Assembly: GCA_023386635.1 (NCBI GenBank)
Contig: JAEWJH010000087.1
Span: 1 to 13,892 of the forward strand
Reading direction: 5' to 3'
Length of the DNA stretch: 13,892 nt
Source: Pseudomonadota bacterium
Lineage (GTDB): Bacteria; Pseudomonadota; Alphaproteobacteria; Rhizobiales; Xanthobacteraceae
Part shown: positions 6,238 to 13,231 of the stretch, one piece after another
Numbering within the stretch: the stretch's first letter is position 1
Layout: each line of letters starts with the position of its first letter
Position numbers and translations under genes: made by a program
The notes under the pieces: generated by a model
The model's database searches: none
What the model saw: only the letters and a program-made list of their open reading frames with translations
What the model was told of the DNA's origin: nothing

Positions 6238-7280
6238 AGGGGCGCTGGTACTGCTACCTCGGCGTGGATCTCAAGAAGCTTCTCCACCAGTTCGGGCGTC
6301 CGCTGGCGCGACATGCCGCATTCGGTAGCGATGCCGAATTCCTTCACGTATTTGCTCGCGGCGGCGATCCGCTTCTTCGTGCCTTCGGCGCCGTCGGCGG
6401 CGTGCACTACTCCAAGATAGAGTTGCGTAACGGACGCGAGCGTCAACCCGGCGAGCGGTTTGAAATAAGCATCGTCGTTGCGCGCGATCGGCACCGGCAT
6501 GTGCACATAAGCGAGCGGATGCTTGATGGTCGCAACGATATCGTTGGTGATGGCGACCAGCTTGCCGGCATCCTGCGGCTCGATCGCGTGCTTGGCGCCG
6601 AAGTCGCCGTAGCAGAGATGGATGCCCAGTTCGACGTCGGCCGGCACGGCGGCGGAGAGGCGGCCGAGCGGGGCGACCATCTGCTGCGGCGTCACCGTGA
6701 TCGGCGGGAAGAAGTCCTGCGGCTGGCCGTCATAGCCGATCATCTCGTAACAGACGTCCCACTGGATGCAGAGATCCTGATGCGGGATCGCCCGGCAGAT
6801 GGTCTCGACCTCGCGCAGCATCGCCTTCTCGTAAGCCGCTTCGATCGCGTCGATGTGTTCGCCGGTGCAGAAGCCGCGGATCACCGCCATCGGTGTCGGC
6901 AGGCACACCTGGAAACGCACATTCTTCGGCAGGTCGCCGCGCTCGCGCGCCGCGACGAAATCGAGATAGGACGCGCGCGCGTCGCGCGCATAACCGAGTT
7001 CGCCGAACCGCACCTCGGACGGCTTCACGCCTTCGGCCAGCGTCAACAGGCGGAAGCCGGAATTCTTGCGCGCCGCGCCGCCGGGATCGGGACGCAGGAA
7101 GGGATTGGCGAGAAGGAATGGATATTGGAAGCTGATCCACAGCCGGCGAGGGCCTTGCTCACCGTCCGGCACGCGGGCGACTCGGCGGCCGAGCGTGCGG
7201 CCGACGGTCCTGAACACGTCATCGACGCTGTCGAGGCCGATGCTGCCGACGAGGTGGACGCACGTGGGCGTGTAGGCCAT
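6234..7280 (-). CDS. MetE/UROD-like (cobalamin-independent methionine synthase-like) protein
   Basis: This 348-aa protein has the layout of a single MetE C-terminal-type TIM barrel, about half the length of full MetE. The opening G-S-I followed by R-V-P-D-G-E-Q-G (about 12-43) resembles the small UROD/MetE-like group. H221-x-C223 in G-I-H-L-C-Y-G and C321 in T-E-C-G-M-S-R-Q-R-T fall where MetE has its zinc ligands (H-x-C and a distal D-C-G-L). Q-W-D (173-175) lies where MetE has Q-I-D. Zinc-dependent methyl or thiol chemistry is therefore plausible, but substrate and reaction are unknown. GGAGG stands 5 nt before the ATG at 7280, an excellent start, so the longer open frame upstream is not coding. 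It lies 176 bp downstream of the aldolase/dehydrogenase gene, perhaps in one operon, though a weak separate promoter is possible. Confidence 0.8.
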   Translation of the reverse strand: MAYTPTCVHLVGSIGLDSVDDVFRTVGRTLGRRVARVPDGEQGPRRLWISFQYPFLLANPFLRPDPGGAARKNSGFRLLTLAEGVKPSEVRFGELGYARDARASYLDFVAARERGDLPKNVRFQVCLPTPMAVIRGFCTGEHIDAIEAAYEKAMLREVETICRAIPHQDLCIQWDVCYEMIGYDGQPQDFFPPITVTPQQMVAPLGRLSAAVPADVELGIHLCYGDFGAKHAIEPQDAGKLVAITNDIVATIKHPLAYVHMPVPIARNDDAYFKPLAGLTLASVTQLYLGVVHAADGAEGTKKRIAAASKYVKEFGIATECGMSRQRTPELVEKLLEIHAEVAVPAPL

Positions 7281-7315
7281 GTCTTCCTCCGCTCGCTGTC
7301 TGGCTTGGTGGCGAA

Positions 7316-7345
7316 AGACTAGCGCTGCTTGCTCCCGGTTGTCAG
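7316..7345 (-). promoter_or_regulatory. possible weak promoter before the MetE-like gene
   Basis: On the minus strand, CTGACA (7345-7340; 5 of 6 match to the -35 consensus) is followed after 18 bp by TAGTCT (7321-7316; 3 of 6). A transcript would start near 7310, giving a leader of about 30 nt before the ATG at 7280. By-eye call only; the gene may instead be read from the aldolase promoter. Confidence 0.22.
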
Positions 7346-7439
7346 GGATGGCGGCCCGGGACGCGGTACGCGAAATAGGCGACAAGGGAATGTCGGTGTA
7401 AAGCGCGCACCGCACTGGCGTTCCCGCGCGGCAAGACGT

Positions 7440-7457
7440 AGCTGTCGTAAAACAGCT
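7440..7457 (-). repeat. small hairpin at the aldolase/dehydrogenase stop codon
   Basis: AGCTGT at 7440-7445 pairs with ACAGCT at 7452-7457 over a 6-nt loop, and the stem touches the TAA stop (7459-7457). There is no T-run after it on the minus strand, so it is a poor intrinsic terminator. It might stabilise the 3' end of the message or attenuate reading into the MetE-like gene. Confidence 0.3.
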
Positions 7458-9517
7458 TAACGCATCGCCGCGGCAATATTGCCGCCGTCGACGGTGGTGA
7501 CGTCGGCGGTGGTCTTGAGCGCCAGCGCCTGCGCGAGGAACGCCTGCGCCACGTCGTCGGCGGTGACTTCGCGGCCGAGCAGGTTGCCGCTCATATAATC
7601 TTTCTCGGTAACGCCACGCGCCTTCGACCGCTCGGCGATGAAGTCGTCGGTGAGCAGGCCCGAGCGGATGCGGTCGGCGTTGATCGCATTGGCGCGGATG
7701 CCCTCGGCGCCGTAGTCGAGCGCGTATTGGCGCACGAGGAACAGAGTGGCCGCTTTCGGCAATCCGTAGGGACCGAAATTCGGACCGGGATTGACCGCTT
7801 GCTTCGACACGTTGAACAGCAGGCAGCCACCGGTGCCTTGCGCCAGCATGATCTTCGTCGCCGCCTGCGCGACACGCTGATGACCATAGAAATTGAGTTC
7901 GAAGCTCTGACGCAGCGTCGCTTCGTCGACCTCGCCGATGCGGCCCTGCCACGCCGCGCCGGCATTGGAGACGAGGATATCGACGCCACCGAAGGCTTCG
8001 ACCACTGCAGCGAATGCATCCTGCACCGATAGCGGATCGGTGACGTCGCAACGAACGCCGATGGCACCGCCGCCGATCTGTTTGGCTCTTTCCTTCGCCT
8101 TGTCCGCATCGAGGTCGAGCAGGGCGACTTCGGCGCCTGCTGCTGCAAAGGCTTTCGCCGTGGCGAAACCGATCGCGCCGGCGGCGCCGGTGACGACGGC
8201 CACCTGACCGGCGAGCGGCGGCTCTTTGGCCGAGCCGAGCTTGGCTTGCTCCAGCGACCAGTATTCGCAATCGAACATGTCGGCTTCGGAGATCGACTCG
8301 AACCGGCCGATCGCCTCCGCGTCGGTGATGCCTTCGACCGCCGCTTCGGCGAGATCGGCGGCGATGCGCGCATCCTTCTTGCTGCGGCCGAGACCGAACA
8401 GACCGAGGCCCGGCACCAGGATCACGCGCGGCGCCGGATCGAGCATCTTCTTTCCGCCATCGAAGCGCGCGTTGTGACGCTCGAAATAGGCGACATATTT
8501 GTCGATGAAGGCCCGCGCCGCGGCCTGTGCGTTCTTGCGAACCTCATCGAGTTTGCCGTCAGCCGGGGCGGCGACCACCATCGGCCAGTCCTTGGTGCGT
8601 ATGGTGTGGTCCGGCGTGATGACGCCTGCCTGGCTGTAGCGTGCAACGTCGGCGCCGTTGACGAAATTCAGGATCGCGTCGTTGCTGCGGAAATCGAACA
8701 CCAGCCGCCGCCACGCGCCTTCGTTGTTGTCATCTTTCAGTGCGACCGCGCCGCGCAGGATCGGCGCGACGGCAGCGCGCGATGCGATCCGCTGCGGCAG
8801 TTGCGCCGTGGCAAAGACAGACTTGCGGCGCTGACCGAGCCGTTCCTCGGCGCGCGTCACCATCTCGATCATCTTCTCGTAAGCTTCGCGCGCGTCGTTG
8901 CCGAAGGTGAAGATGCCGTGCTTGGCGAGCACAAGGCCTTCGTATTCGGGATTGGTCTCGAACACTTCGGCGGCTTTCTTCGCCAGCGCGAAGCCCGGCA
9001 TGATGTAGGGCACGATGCCCATGCGGTTGCCGTAGACCTCGCGGGCGAGATCGTCGCCGTTCGGCTGGTCGATCAGGCTCAGCACCGCGGTCGAATGGGT
9101 GTGGTCGACGTAGCGATGCGGCACGAACGCATGCAGCAGCGTCTCGACCGATGGGTTCGGCGCCATCGGGTCGATGAGGTTGGCGCGCTGCACGCGCACC
9201 ATGTCCTCGTCGGAGAGCGTGTCGCGTGCGCGCAGCTTGCGCAGCGCCTGCAGCCGCACGGCGGGGAGACCGGCGGGCTCGATGGTCGCCATGTCCCAGC
9301 CGGAACCCTTGACGCACAGCACCTCGGTCTCTTCGCCGAGCAGATCCTTCATCCGCGTTTTGACGGAGGTGTTGCCGCCGCCGTGCAGAACGAGTTTCGG
9401 ATCGCGGCCAAGGAGCCGTGTCGTGTAAACGCGCGCGGCGAGATCGGGATGAACGCCGGCGTCGGTGTAGCGGGCGATGGTGTCCTGCGCGTCGCGCTCG
9501 ACCCAATTCGATTTCAT
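7457..9517 (-). CDS. bifunctional class II aldolase / short-chain dehydrogenase fusion (RhaD/RhaE-like)
   Basis: This 686-aa protein joins two enzymes. Residues about 15-230 are a class II aldolase/adducin domain, with H-G-G-G-N-T-S (45-51), a conserved Glu near 125, zinc ligands H139-T-H141 and a third histidine at H200 in A-K-H-G. Residues about 437-686 are a Rossmann dehydrogenase, with T443-G-A-A-G-A-I-G450, N518-A-G, and the tetrad N542, S571, Y584, K588 (Y-G-L-P-K). Fusions of this order and length include rhamnulose-1-phosphate aldolase/lactaldehyde dehydrogenase; they split a ketose-phosphate and oxidise or reduce the aldehyde product. No rhamnose isomerase, kinase or transporter is nearby, so the sugar is uncertain. 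The glycine motif has Ala where many SDRs have the second Gly, a tolerated variant. The ATG at 9517 has GGGA about 6 nt upstream. A perfect inverted repeat lies 12 bp before the start. Confidence 0.88.
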   Translation of the reverse strand: MKSNWVERDAQDTIARYTDAGVHPDLAARVYTTRLLGRDPKLVLHGGGNTSVKTRMKDLLGEETEVLCVKGSGWDMATIEPAGLPAVRLQALRKLRARDTLSDEDMVRVQRANLIDPMAPNPSVETLLHAFVPHRYVDHTHSTAVLSLIDQPNGDDLAREVYGNRMGIVPYIMPGFALAKKAAEVFETNPEYEGLVLAKHGIFTFGNDAREAYEKMIEMVTRAEERLGQRRKSVFATAQLPQRIASRAAVAPILRGAVALKDDNNEGAWRRLVFDFRSNDAILNFVNGADVARYSQAGVITPDHTIRTKDWPMVVAAPADGKLDEVRKNAQAAARAFIDKYVAYFERHNARFDGGKKMLDPAPRVILVPGLGLFGLGRSKKDARIAADLAEAAVEGITDAEAIGRFESISEADMFDCEYWSLEQAKLGSAKEPPLAGQVAVVTGAAGAIGFATAKAFAAAGAEVALLDLDADKAKERAKQIGGGAIGVRCDVTDPLSVQDAFAAVVEAFGGVDILVSNAGAAWQGRIGEVDEATLRQSFELNFYGHQRVAQAATKIMLAQGTGGCLLFNVSKQAVNPGPNFGPYGLPKAATLFLVRQYALDYGAEGIRANAINADRIRSGLLTDDFIAERSKARGVTEKDYMSGNLLGREVTADDVAQAFLAQALALKTTADVTTVDGGNIAAAMR

Positions 9518-9528
9518 GCGAATCCCGT

Positions 9529-9544
9529 CGGGAGCACGCTCCCG
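9529..9544. promoter_or_regulatory. 16-bp palindrome upstream of the aldolase gene, possible operator
   Basis: CGGGAGC (9529-9535) and GCTCCCG (9538-9544) are perfect inverted 7-bp arms around an AC centre, 12 bp before the ATG on the minus strand and just 5' of its ribosome site. A dyad of this length is typical of a repressor site (LacI, GntR or DeoR type) for sugar genes, but it could equally form an RNA hairpin that hides the ribosome site. Regulator unknown. Confidence 0.4.
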
Positions 9545-9558
9545 TTCCTTCGTCGTTA

Positions 9559-9589
9559 GAGCCTTTCACCGCTTCACAGTGAAAGGCTC
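9559..9589. repeat. 11-bp perfect hairpin, right arm unit of an intergenic palindromic repeat
   Basis: GAGCCTTTCAC (9559-9569) pairs perfectly with GTGAAAGGCTC (9579-9589) over a 9-nt loop. On the plus strand it is followed by CAGGTTTTT and could act as an intrinsic terminator, but the genes on both sides are on the minus strand, where no T-run follows. It sits next to a second structured unit (9607-9650). The combination resembles intergenic REP-like elements that I recall being dispersed in Bradyrhizobium-type genomes; that link rests on memory. Confidence 0.6.
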
Positions 9590-9606
9590 CAGGTTTTTGA
9601 TGTGTC

Positions 9607-9650
9607 GCGTTTTCTTAACGCGAACCGGTATCCACTTCGCTCGAAAACGC
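9607..9650. repeat. nested inverted repeat, second unit of the rne-aldolase intergenic element
   Basis: The outer arms GCGTTTTC (9607-9614) and GAAAACGC (9643-9650) and the inner arms GCGAA (9620-9624) and TTCGC (9636-9640) nest to form a two-part hairpin around an 11-nt loop containing ACCGGTATCC-type sequence. A competing fold pairs CGCGTT (9606-9611) with AACGCG (9617-9622). The motif around GAAGTGGATACCGG on the minus strand matches my memory of a very frequent rhizobial intergenic repeat, so I call it a dispersed repeat rather than a gene-specific site. Confidence 0.55.
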
Positions 9651-9674
9651 CAGCAGATAACGGACTGCGGCGGA

Positions 9675-12605
9675 TCAGTTGCCGAGCAGTCGGCGTCCCC
9701 ACCAGCCGCGCTTGGCCGGCGCCCCATCCTCGGACGGTGCCTCGGCCGCAGGGGCGGGCTCCGGTGCCGGCGACGGGATAGCCGCCGGGGTAACCGGTTG
9801 CGCTGCCGCAGCGGTGCCGTTCGAGACCGGCGCGGGCTCGCGAATGGTCGAGCGCCGACGCGGCTTCGCAGTCTCCTTGGCAGCCGGTGCCGGTTCGGCG
9901 GCAACAGCGGCGGGAACGGATGGCGCCGTCGCTTCCGCGGCTGCGACCGGCTCGTGCGTTACCTGCGGCGCCGGTTCGTGCACCGGCTGGTCGGTGGGCG
10001 GCGGCAGCGGTGCCGACAGGAAATCCGGCTGCGCCGGCATCGACGGATCGATCTGCTGTCCTTCGGCGGAGGGAAGACCGTCGCGACGCTCGCGGTTGCG
10101 GCGGCCGCCACGGCGTCCGCGCCGGCGGCGACGCTGACCGTCGCGCTCGCCGTTCTGCTGACCGTTTGCGGCGGCCTCGCTGTCGTCCTCGTTGTCAGCG
10201 GAACCGGCCTCGTCGCCGGCCATCACCGCATCGGCCTGTCCCTCGGATTCATGGGCGGAGCGGGGAGCGCCATCCTCACGGTCATTGCCCCGGCCGCGGC
10301 GTCCACGCCGGCGCCGGCGGCGGCGACCGCCATCCTGCTGATCGTCGGCGCGGGCTTCGTCGCCGTCCTGCTCGCCGATATCGTCACCGACGTCATCGGA
10401 GCGCACGTCGGCTTCGTCCTCGGCAATCGCCTCGGCCTCAGCGTCGGCATATTCGGCGTCGAGCGCGACGTCCTCCTCGTCGATCATCGGCGGCAGCGGT
10501 TCGGTGCGCGCGGCAATCGCCTTGGCATCCTCGACCGAATGCACCTGATCGCCGCGGGTGATCTCGAACGACATCTGGCCGACGAAATCCTGATCGGCGT
10601 TGACGACGATGGCGATCTCGAAGCGATCTTCCAGCGCGCGCAGATGTCCGCGCTTGTGGTTGAGCGCGTAGAGCGCGACTTCGGGCCGGGTGCGCACCAC
10701 GAGATTGTGGGTCGCGCCCTTGATCAACTGCTCCTCGAGCGCGCGCAGCAATTGCAGGCACACCGACGAGACCGAACGGACATGGCCGGAGCCGCCGCAA
10801 TACGGGCACTTCTCGGTCGAACTCTCCAGCACCGAGGTGCGGATGCGCTGCCGAGACATTTCCAGAAGGCCGAAATGCGAGATGCGGCCGACCTGGATGC
10901 GGGCGCGGTCGTGCTTGAGCGCCTCTTTCATCCGCCGCTCGACGGTGCGGTTGTTGCGACCTTCGTCCATGTCGATGAAGTCGATGACGATCAGGCCGGC
11001 AAGGTCGCGCAGCCGGAGCTGGCGCGCGACTTCATCCGCCGCTTCGAGATTGGTCTTGGTGGCGGTGTCCTCGATGTGATGCTCGCGCGTGGCGCGGCCG
11101 GAGTTCACGTCGATCGCCACCAGCGCTTCGGTCTGGTTGATGACGATGTAGCCGCCGGACTTGAGCTGCACGGTCGGCGAGAACATCGCGTCGAGCTGGC
11201 TCTCGATGCCGTAGCGGGTGAAGATCGGCTGGCTGTCGCGGTAGAGCTTCACGTTCCTGGCATGGCTCGGCATGAGCATGCGCATGAAGTCCTTGGCGTC
11301 GCGATAGCCGCGTTCGCCCGCGACGATCACCTCGTCGATGTCCTTGTTGTAGAGATCGCGGATCGACCGCTTGGTCAGCGAGCCTTCCTCGTAGACGAGG
11401 GTTGGCGCGGTCGAGTTGAGCGTCAGGTCGCGGACCTGTTCCCATACGCGCAGCAGATATTCGAAGTCGCGCTTGATCTCGGTCTTGGTGCGATTCTGTC
11501 CGGCTGTGCGCAGGATGATGCCCATGCCTTCCGGCACCTGCAGTTCCTCGACCATCTCCTTCATGCGGCGACGGTCTTCGGCGCTGGTGATCTTGCGGCT
11601 GATGCCGCCGCCACGCGCGGTGTTCGGCATGAGCACCGAATAGCGGCCGGCCAGCGAGAGATAGGTGGTCAGCGCCGCGCCCTTGGTGCCGCGCTCTTCC
11701 TTGACGACCTGCACCAGCATCACCTGCCGGCGCTTGATCACTTCCTGGATCTTGTATTCGCGGCGACGGTGACGCACGCGCGGCGCGGCGGCTTCTTCCA
11801 TCGCATCGGCGCCGCCAACCACTTCGACGTGCTCTTCTTCGTCTTCATCGTCGTGATCGTCTTCGCCAGCCTCATCGTGACCGGCGTCCTCGCGAGCCAT
11901 CTCGCCGGCATCCTCGGCGGTGTCGGCTGCGACTTCGTGTGAACCGGTTTCCGAAATCGTGTCGCCGGCCGGAACGTCACCGGCGTTGTTCTCAGACCGA
12001 TCGGCCGTGGGCTGTTCGCCGACCGGCGCGGCTTCCGCCGGATAGTCGGCAGCATCTGTCGTGTCTTCGAACGCGGGGGCAGACGACTGGTTGGTCTCGA
12101 TCGCGACCTCGGAGGTGAAGTCGTTTGTGACACCGGTATCCTGCGTCGCCTCGGCGACGAAGGCGGCCTCGTCACCACCGACAGGACCGGCGGCGTTGTC
12201 GGCGACCGGTTCGCTGCGGCGGGTCGAATCGCCACGGCGGCGCGCGCCCCGGTCGCGATTGCGGCCACGGCGGCGGTTCGACTTGCGCTCGTGCTCGTCT
12301 TCCTCGTCACGGTGCGCGCGCGCTTCGTCTTCCAGCAGCGCCTGCCGGTCGGCGGTCGGGATCTGGTAATAGTCGGGGTGGATTTCCGAGAACGCCAGGA
12401 AGCCGTGGCGGTTACCGCCATATTCGACGAAGGCGGCCTGCAGCGACGGCTCAACGCGCGTCACTTTGGCGAGATAGATATTGCCGCGAAGTTGTTTGCG
12501 GTTGGCGGACTCGTAATCGAATTCTTCGACCCGGTTACCGCGGAGAACAACGACCCGGGTTTCTTCCGGATGGGTCGCATCGACCAGCATCTTGTTGGGC
12601 ATCAT
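9675..12605 (-). CDS. rne: ribonuclease E
   Basis: This 976-aa protein is the endonuclease that starts mRNA decay and processes rRNA and tRNA precursors, and it organises the RNA degradosome at its C-terminus. The S1 RNA-binding domain begins near residue 38, is interrupted by a long Arg-then-acidic insertion (about 100-280), and resumes at K-I-Q-E-V. The catalytic DNase I-like part has D499 in A-I-D-V-N-S-G-R and D545 in D-F-I-D-M-D, the magnesium-binding aspartates. The zinc-link is C600-P-Y-C603. After about residue 705 the tail is disordered: acidic, then Arg-rich tracts (about 760-773 and 825-841), then Pro/Ala-rich, ending in R-G-W-W-G-R-R. That terminal patch is a likely partner-binding microdomain. 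The start is the first of two tandem ATGs (12605, 12602), preceded by GTGAG; the second may be the true one. It is divergent from the amidase gene, with a long leader likely. Confidence 0.95.
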   Translation of the reverse strand: MMPNKMLVDATHPEETRVVVLRGNRVEEFDYESANRKQLRGNIYLAKVTRVEPSLQAAFVEYGGNRHGFLAFSEIHPDYYQIPTADRQALLEDEARAHRDEEDEHERKSNRRRGRNRDRGARRRGDSTRRSEPVADNAAGPVGGDEAAFVAEATQDTGVTNDFTSEVAIETNQSSAPAFEDTTDAADYPAEAAPVGEQPTADRSENNAGDVPAGDTISETGSHEVAADTAEDAGEMAREDAGHDEAGEDDHDDEDEEEHVEVVGGADAMEEAAAPRVRHRRREYKIQEVIKRRQVMLVQVVKEERGTKGAALTTYLSLAGRYSVLMPNTARGGGISRKITSAEDRRRMKEMVEELQVPEGMGIILRTAGQNRTKTEIKRDFEYLLRVWEQVRDLTLNSTAPTLVYEEGSLTKRSIRDLYNKDIDEVIVAGERGYRDAKDFMRMLMPSHARNVKLYRDSQPIFTRYGIESQLDAMFSPTVQLKSGGYIVINQTEALVAIDVNSGRATREHHIEDTATKTNLEAADEVARQLRLRDLAGLIVIDFIDMDEGRNNRTVERRMKEALKHDRARIQVGRISHFGLLEMSRQRIRTSVLESSTEKCPYCGGSGHVRSVSSVCLQLLRALEEQLIKGATHNLVVRTRPEVALYALNHKRGHLRALEDRFEIAIVVNADQDFVGQMSFEITRGDQVHSVEDAKAIAARTEPLPPMIDEEDVALDAEYADAEAEAIAEDEADVRSDDVGDDIGEQDGDEARADDQQDGGRRRRRRRGRRGRGNDREDGAPRSAHESEGQADAVMAGDEAGSADNEDDSEAAANGQQNGERDGQRRRRRGRRGGRRNRERRDGLPSAEGQQIDPSMPAQPDFLSAPLPPPTDQPVHEPAPQVTHEPVAAAEATAPSVPAAVAAEPAPAAKETAKPRRRSTIREPAPVSNGTAAAAQPVTPAAIPSPAPEPAPAAEAPSEDGAPAKRGWWGRRLLGN

Positions 12606-13231
12606 AAAGTCTCACTGGGAACGCCCGGCGTGCGCGCGCGTGAGCGCGGCGGGGGCGGGCGGTCCGATGGGTGTGGAAGGGAAGCGCTTTGCGCTGACCG
12701 GCCGGTGCAGGCGGAAACGCGGCAAGGCGCGGCGAAACCGACGCGCGGAGCGGCACGAAACCGTCTTGTCGACCGTTTTGGGCGGAGAAAAATGCTGGCA
12801 ATGAGCATTGCAGCATGAATTTGCGACCTTCAGCGCGTCCGGCACCGCGCCATAAAGGGCGATACCGCGGTTGTCGCTCACGATTCTCGACGCGGGATGG
12901 TCTTGAACGACCAAGGGCGAAGCCCATGGCATCGTGACCAGCGTCAATCCAGTGTCCTTACAAGGGGCCTCGGCCGCGAACCCGGGGAATCCCGCCGCCT
13001 CATTCGAGGAGGGCGCGGTCCCGGGAAAAAGCCGGAAAGCCCGAACGCGGTACCACCGGAACAGTCAAACCGTCAGCAATCCCTACATACGGCCAAGCCC
13101 CCCCAATAGCAATGGTCGAGCGCGACCGTAGCGGCAGGGCCACACCAACTGCAGAACCAAGCAATCCGGTCAAGTTCCGTTAACCAGCCAAGGCTCTAAT
13201 GCGATATGACGGCGCAGCAGGGGGCGGATTC
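12606..13231. other. long divergent region between rne and the amidase gene
   Basis: This stretch of 626 bp holds no convincing gene. Short frames on both strands lack ribosome sites and have shadow-like composition. The half nearest rne probably encodes its 5' leader. It contains a hairpin AGCGC-TTT-GCGCT (12683-12695), a near-perfect stem around GTCGAC (about 12763-12783, 7 of 8 pairs), and a GC-rich tract of alternating CG just before the gene. A dyad TGGTC-TTGAAC-GACCA lies at 12898-12913. RNase E genes in other bacteria carry a long leader through which the enzyme limits its own synthesis; a similar role here is inference. The right half shows TCTAAT at 13195-13200 as a possible -10 box without a clear -35. 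Confidence 0.45.
12898..12913. repeat. dyad TGGTC-TTGAAC-GACCA in the rne upstream region
   Basis: Two 5-bp arms flank a 6-bp centre, about 290 bp upstream of the rne start. It could be an operator or chance. No partner is known. Confidence 0.25.

Noticed and set aside
7281..8270. N-terminal extension that would make the MetE-like protein 678 aa
   Set aside because: The added part is Arg/Ser-rich, antiphase to the dehydrogenase reading frame, and ends at a strong GGAGG-ATG start at 7280.
8246..9559. Plus-strand open frame of 437 codons opposite the aldolase domain
   Set aside because: Shadow of the class II aldolase gene, with no recognisable motif.
9559..9600. Hairpin plus T-run read as the rne terminator
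   Set aside because: The T-run follows the hairpin on the plus strand, but rne and its neighbour are on the minus strand. Better explained as part of a repeat element.
9477..11942. Plus-strand open frame of 821 codons antisense to rne
   Set aside because: It is a shadow of high-GC codon use in rne. It has no ribosome site, its composition is repetitive Arg/Ala/Val/Asp, and it crosses the intergenic repeat, whereas the opposite frame has complete RNase E motifs.
12612..12947. Minus-strand frame of 111 codons in the rne upstream region
   Set aside because: No ribosome site. Arg/Pro/Ser-rich translation typical of random high-GC sequence, and it lies where a leader RNA is expected.
12934..13131. 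Plus-strand frame of 65 codons between rne and the amidase gene
   Set aside because: Low-complexity Pro/Ser/Asn/Arg content, no ribosome site and no domain. Treated as non-coding.
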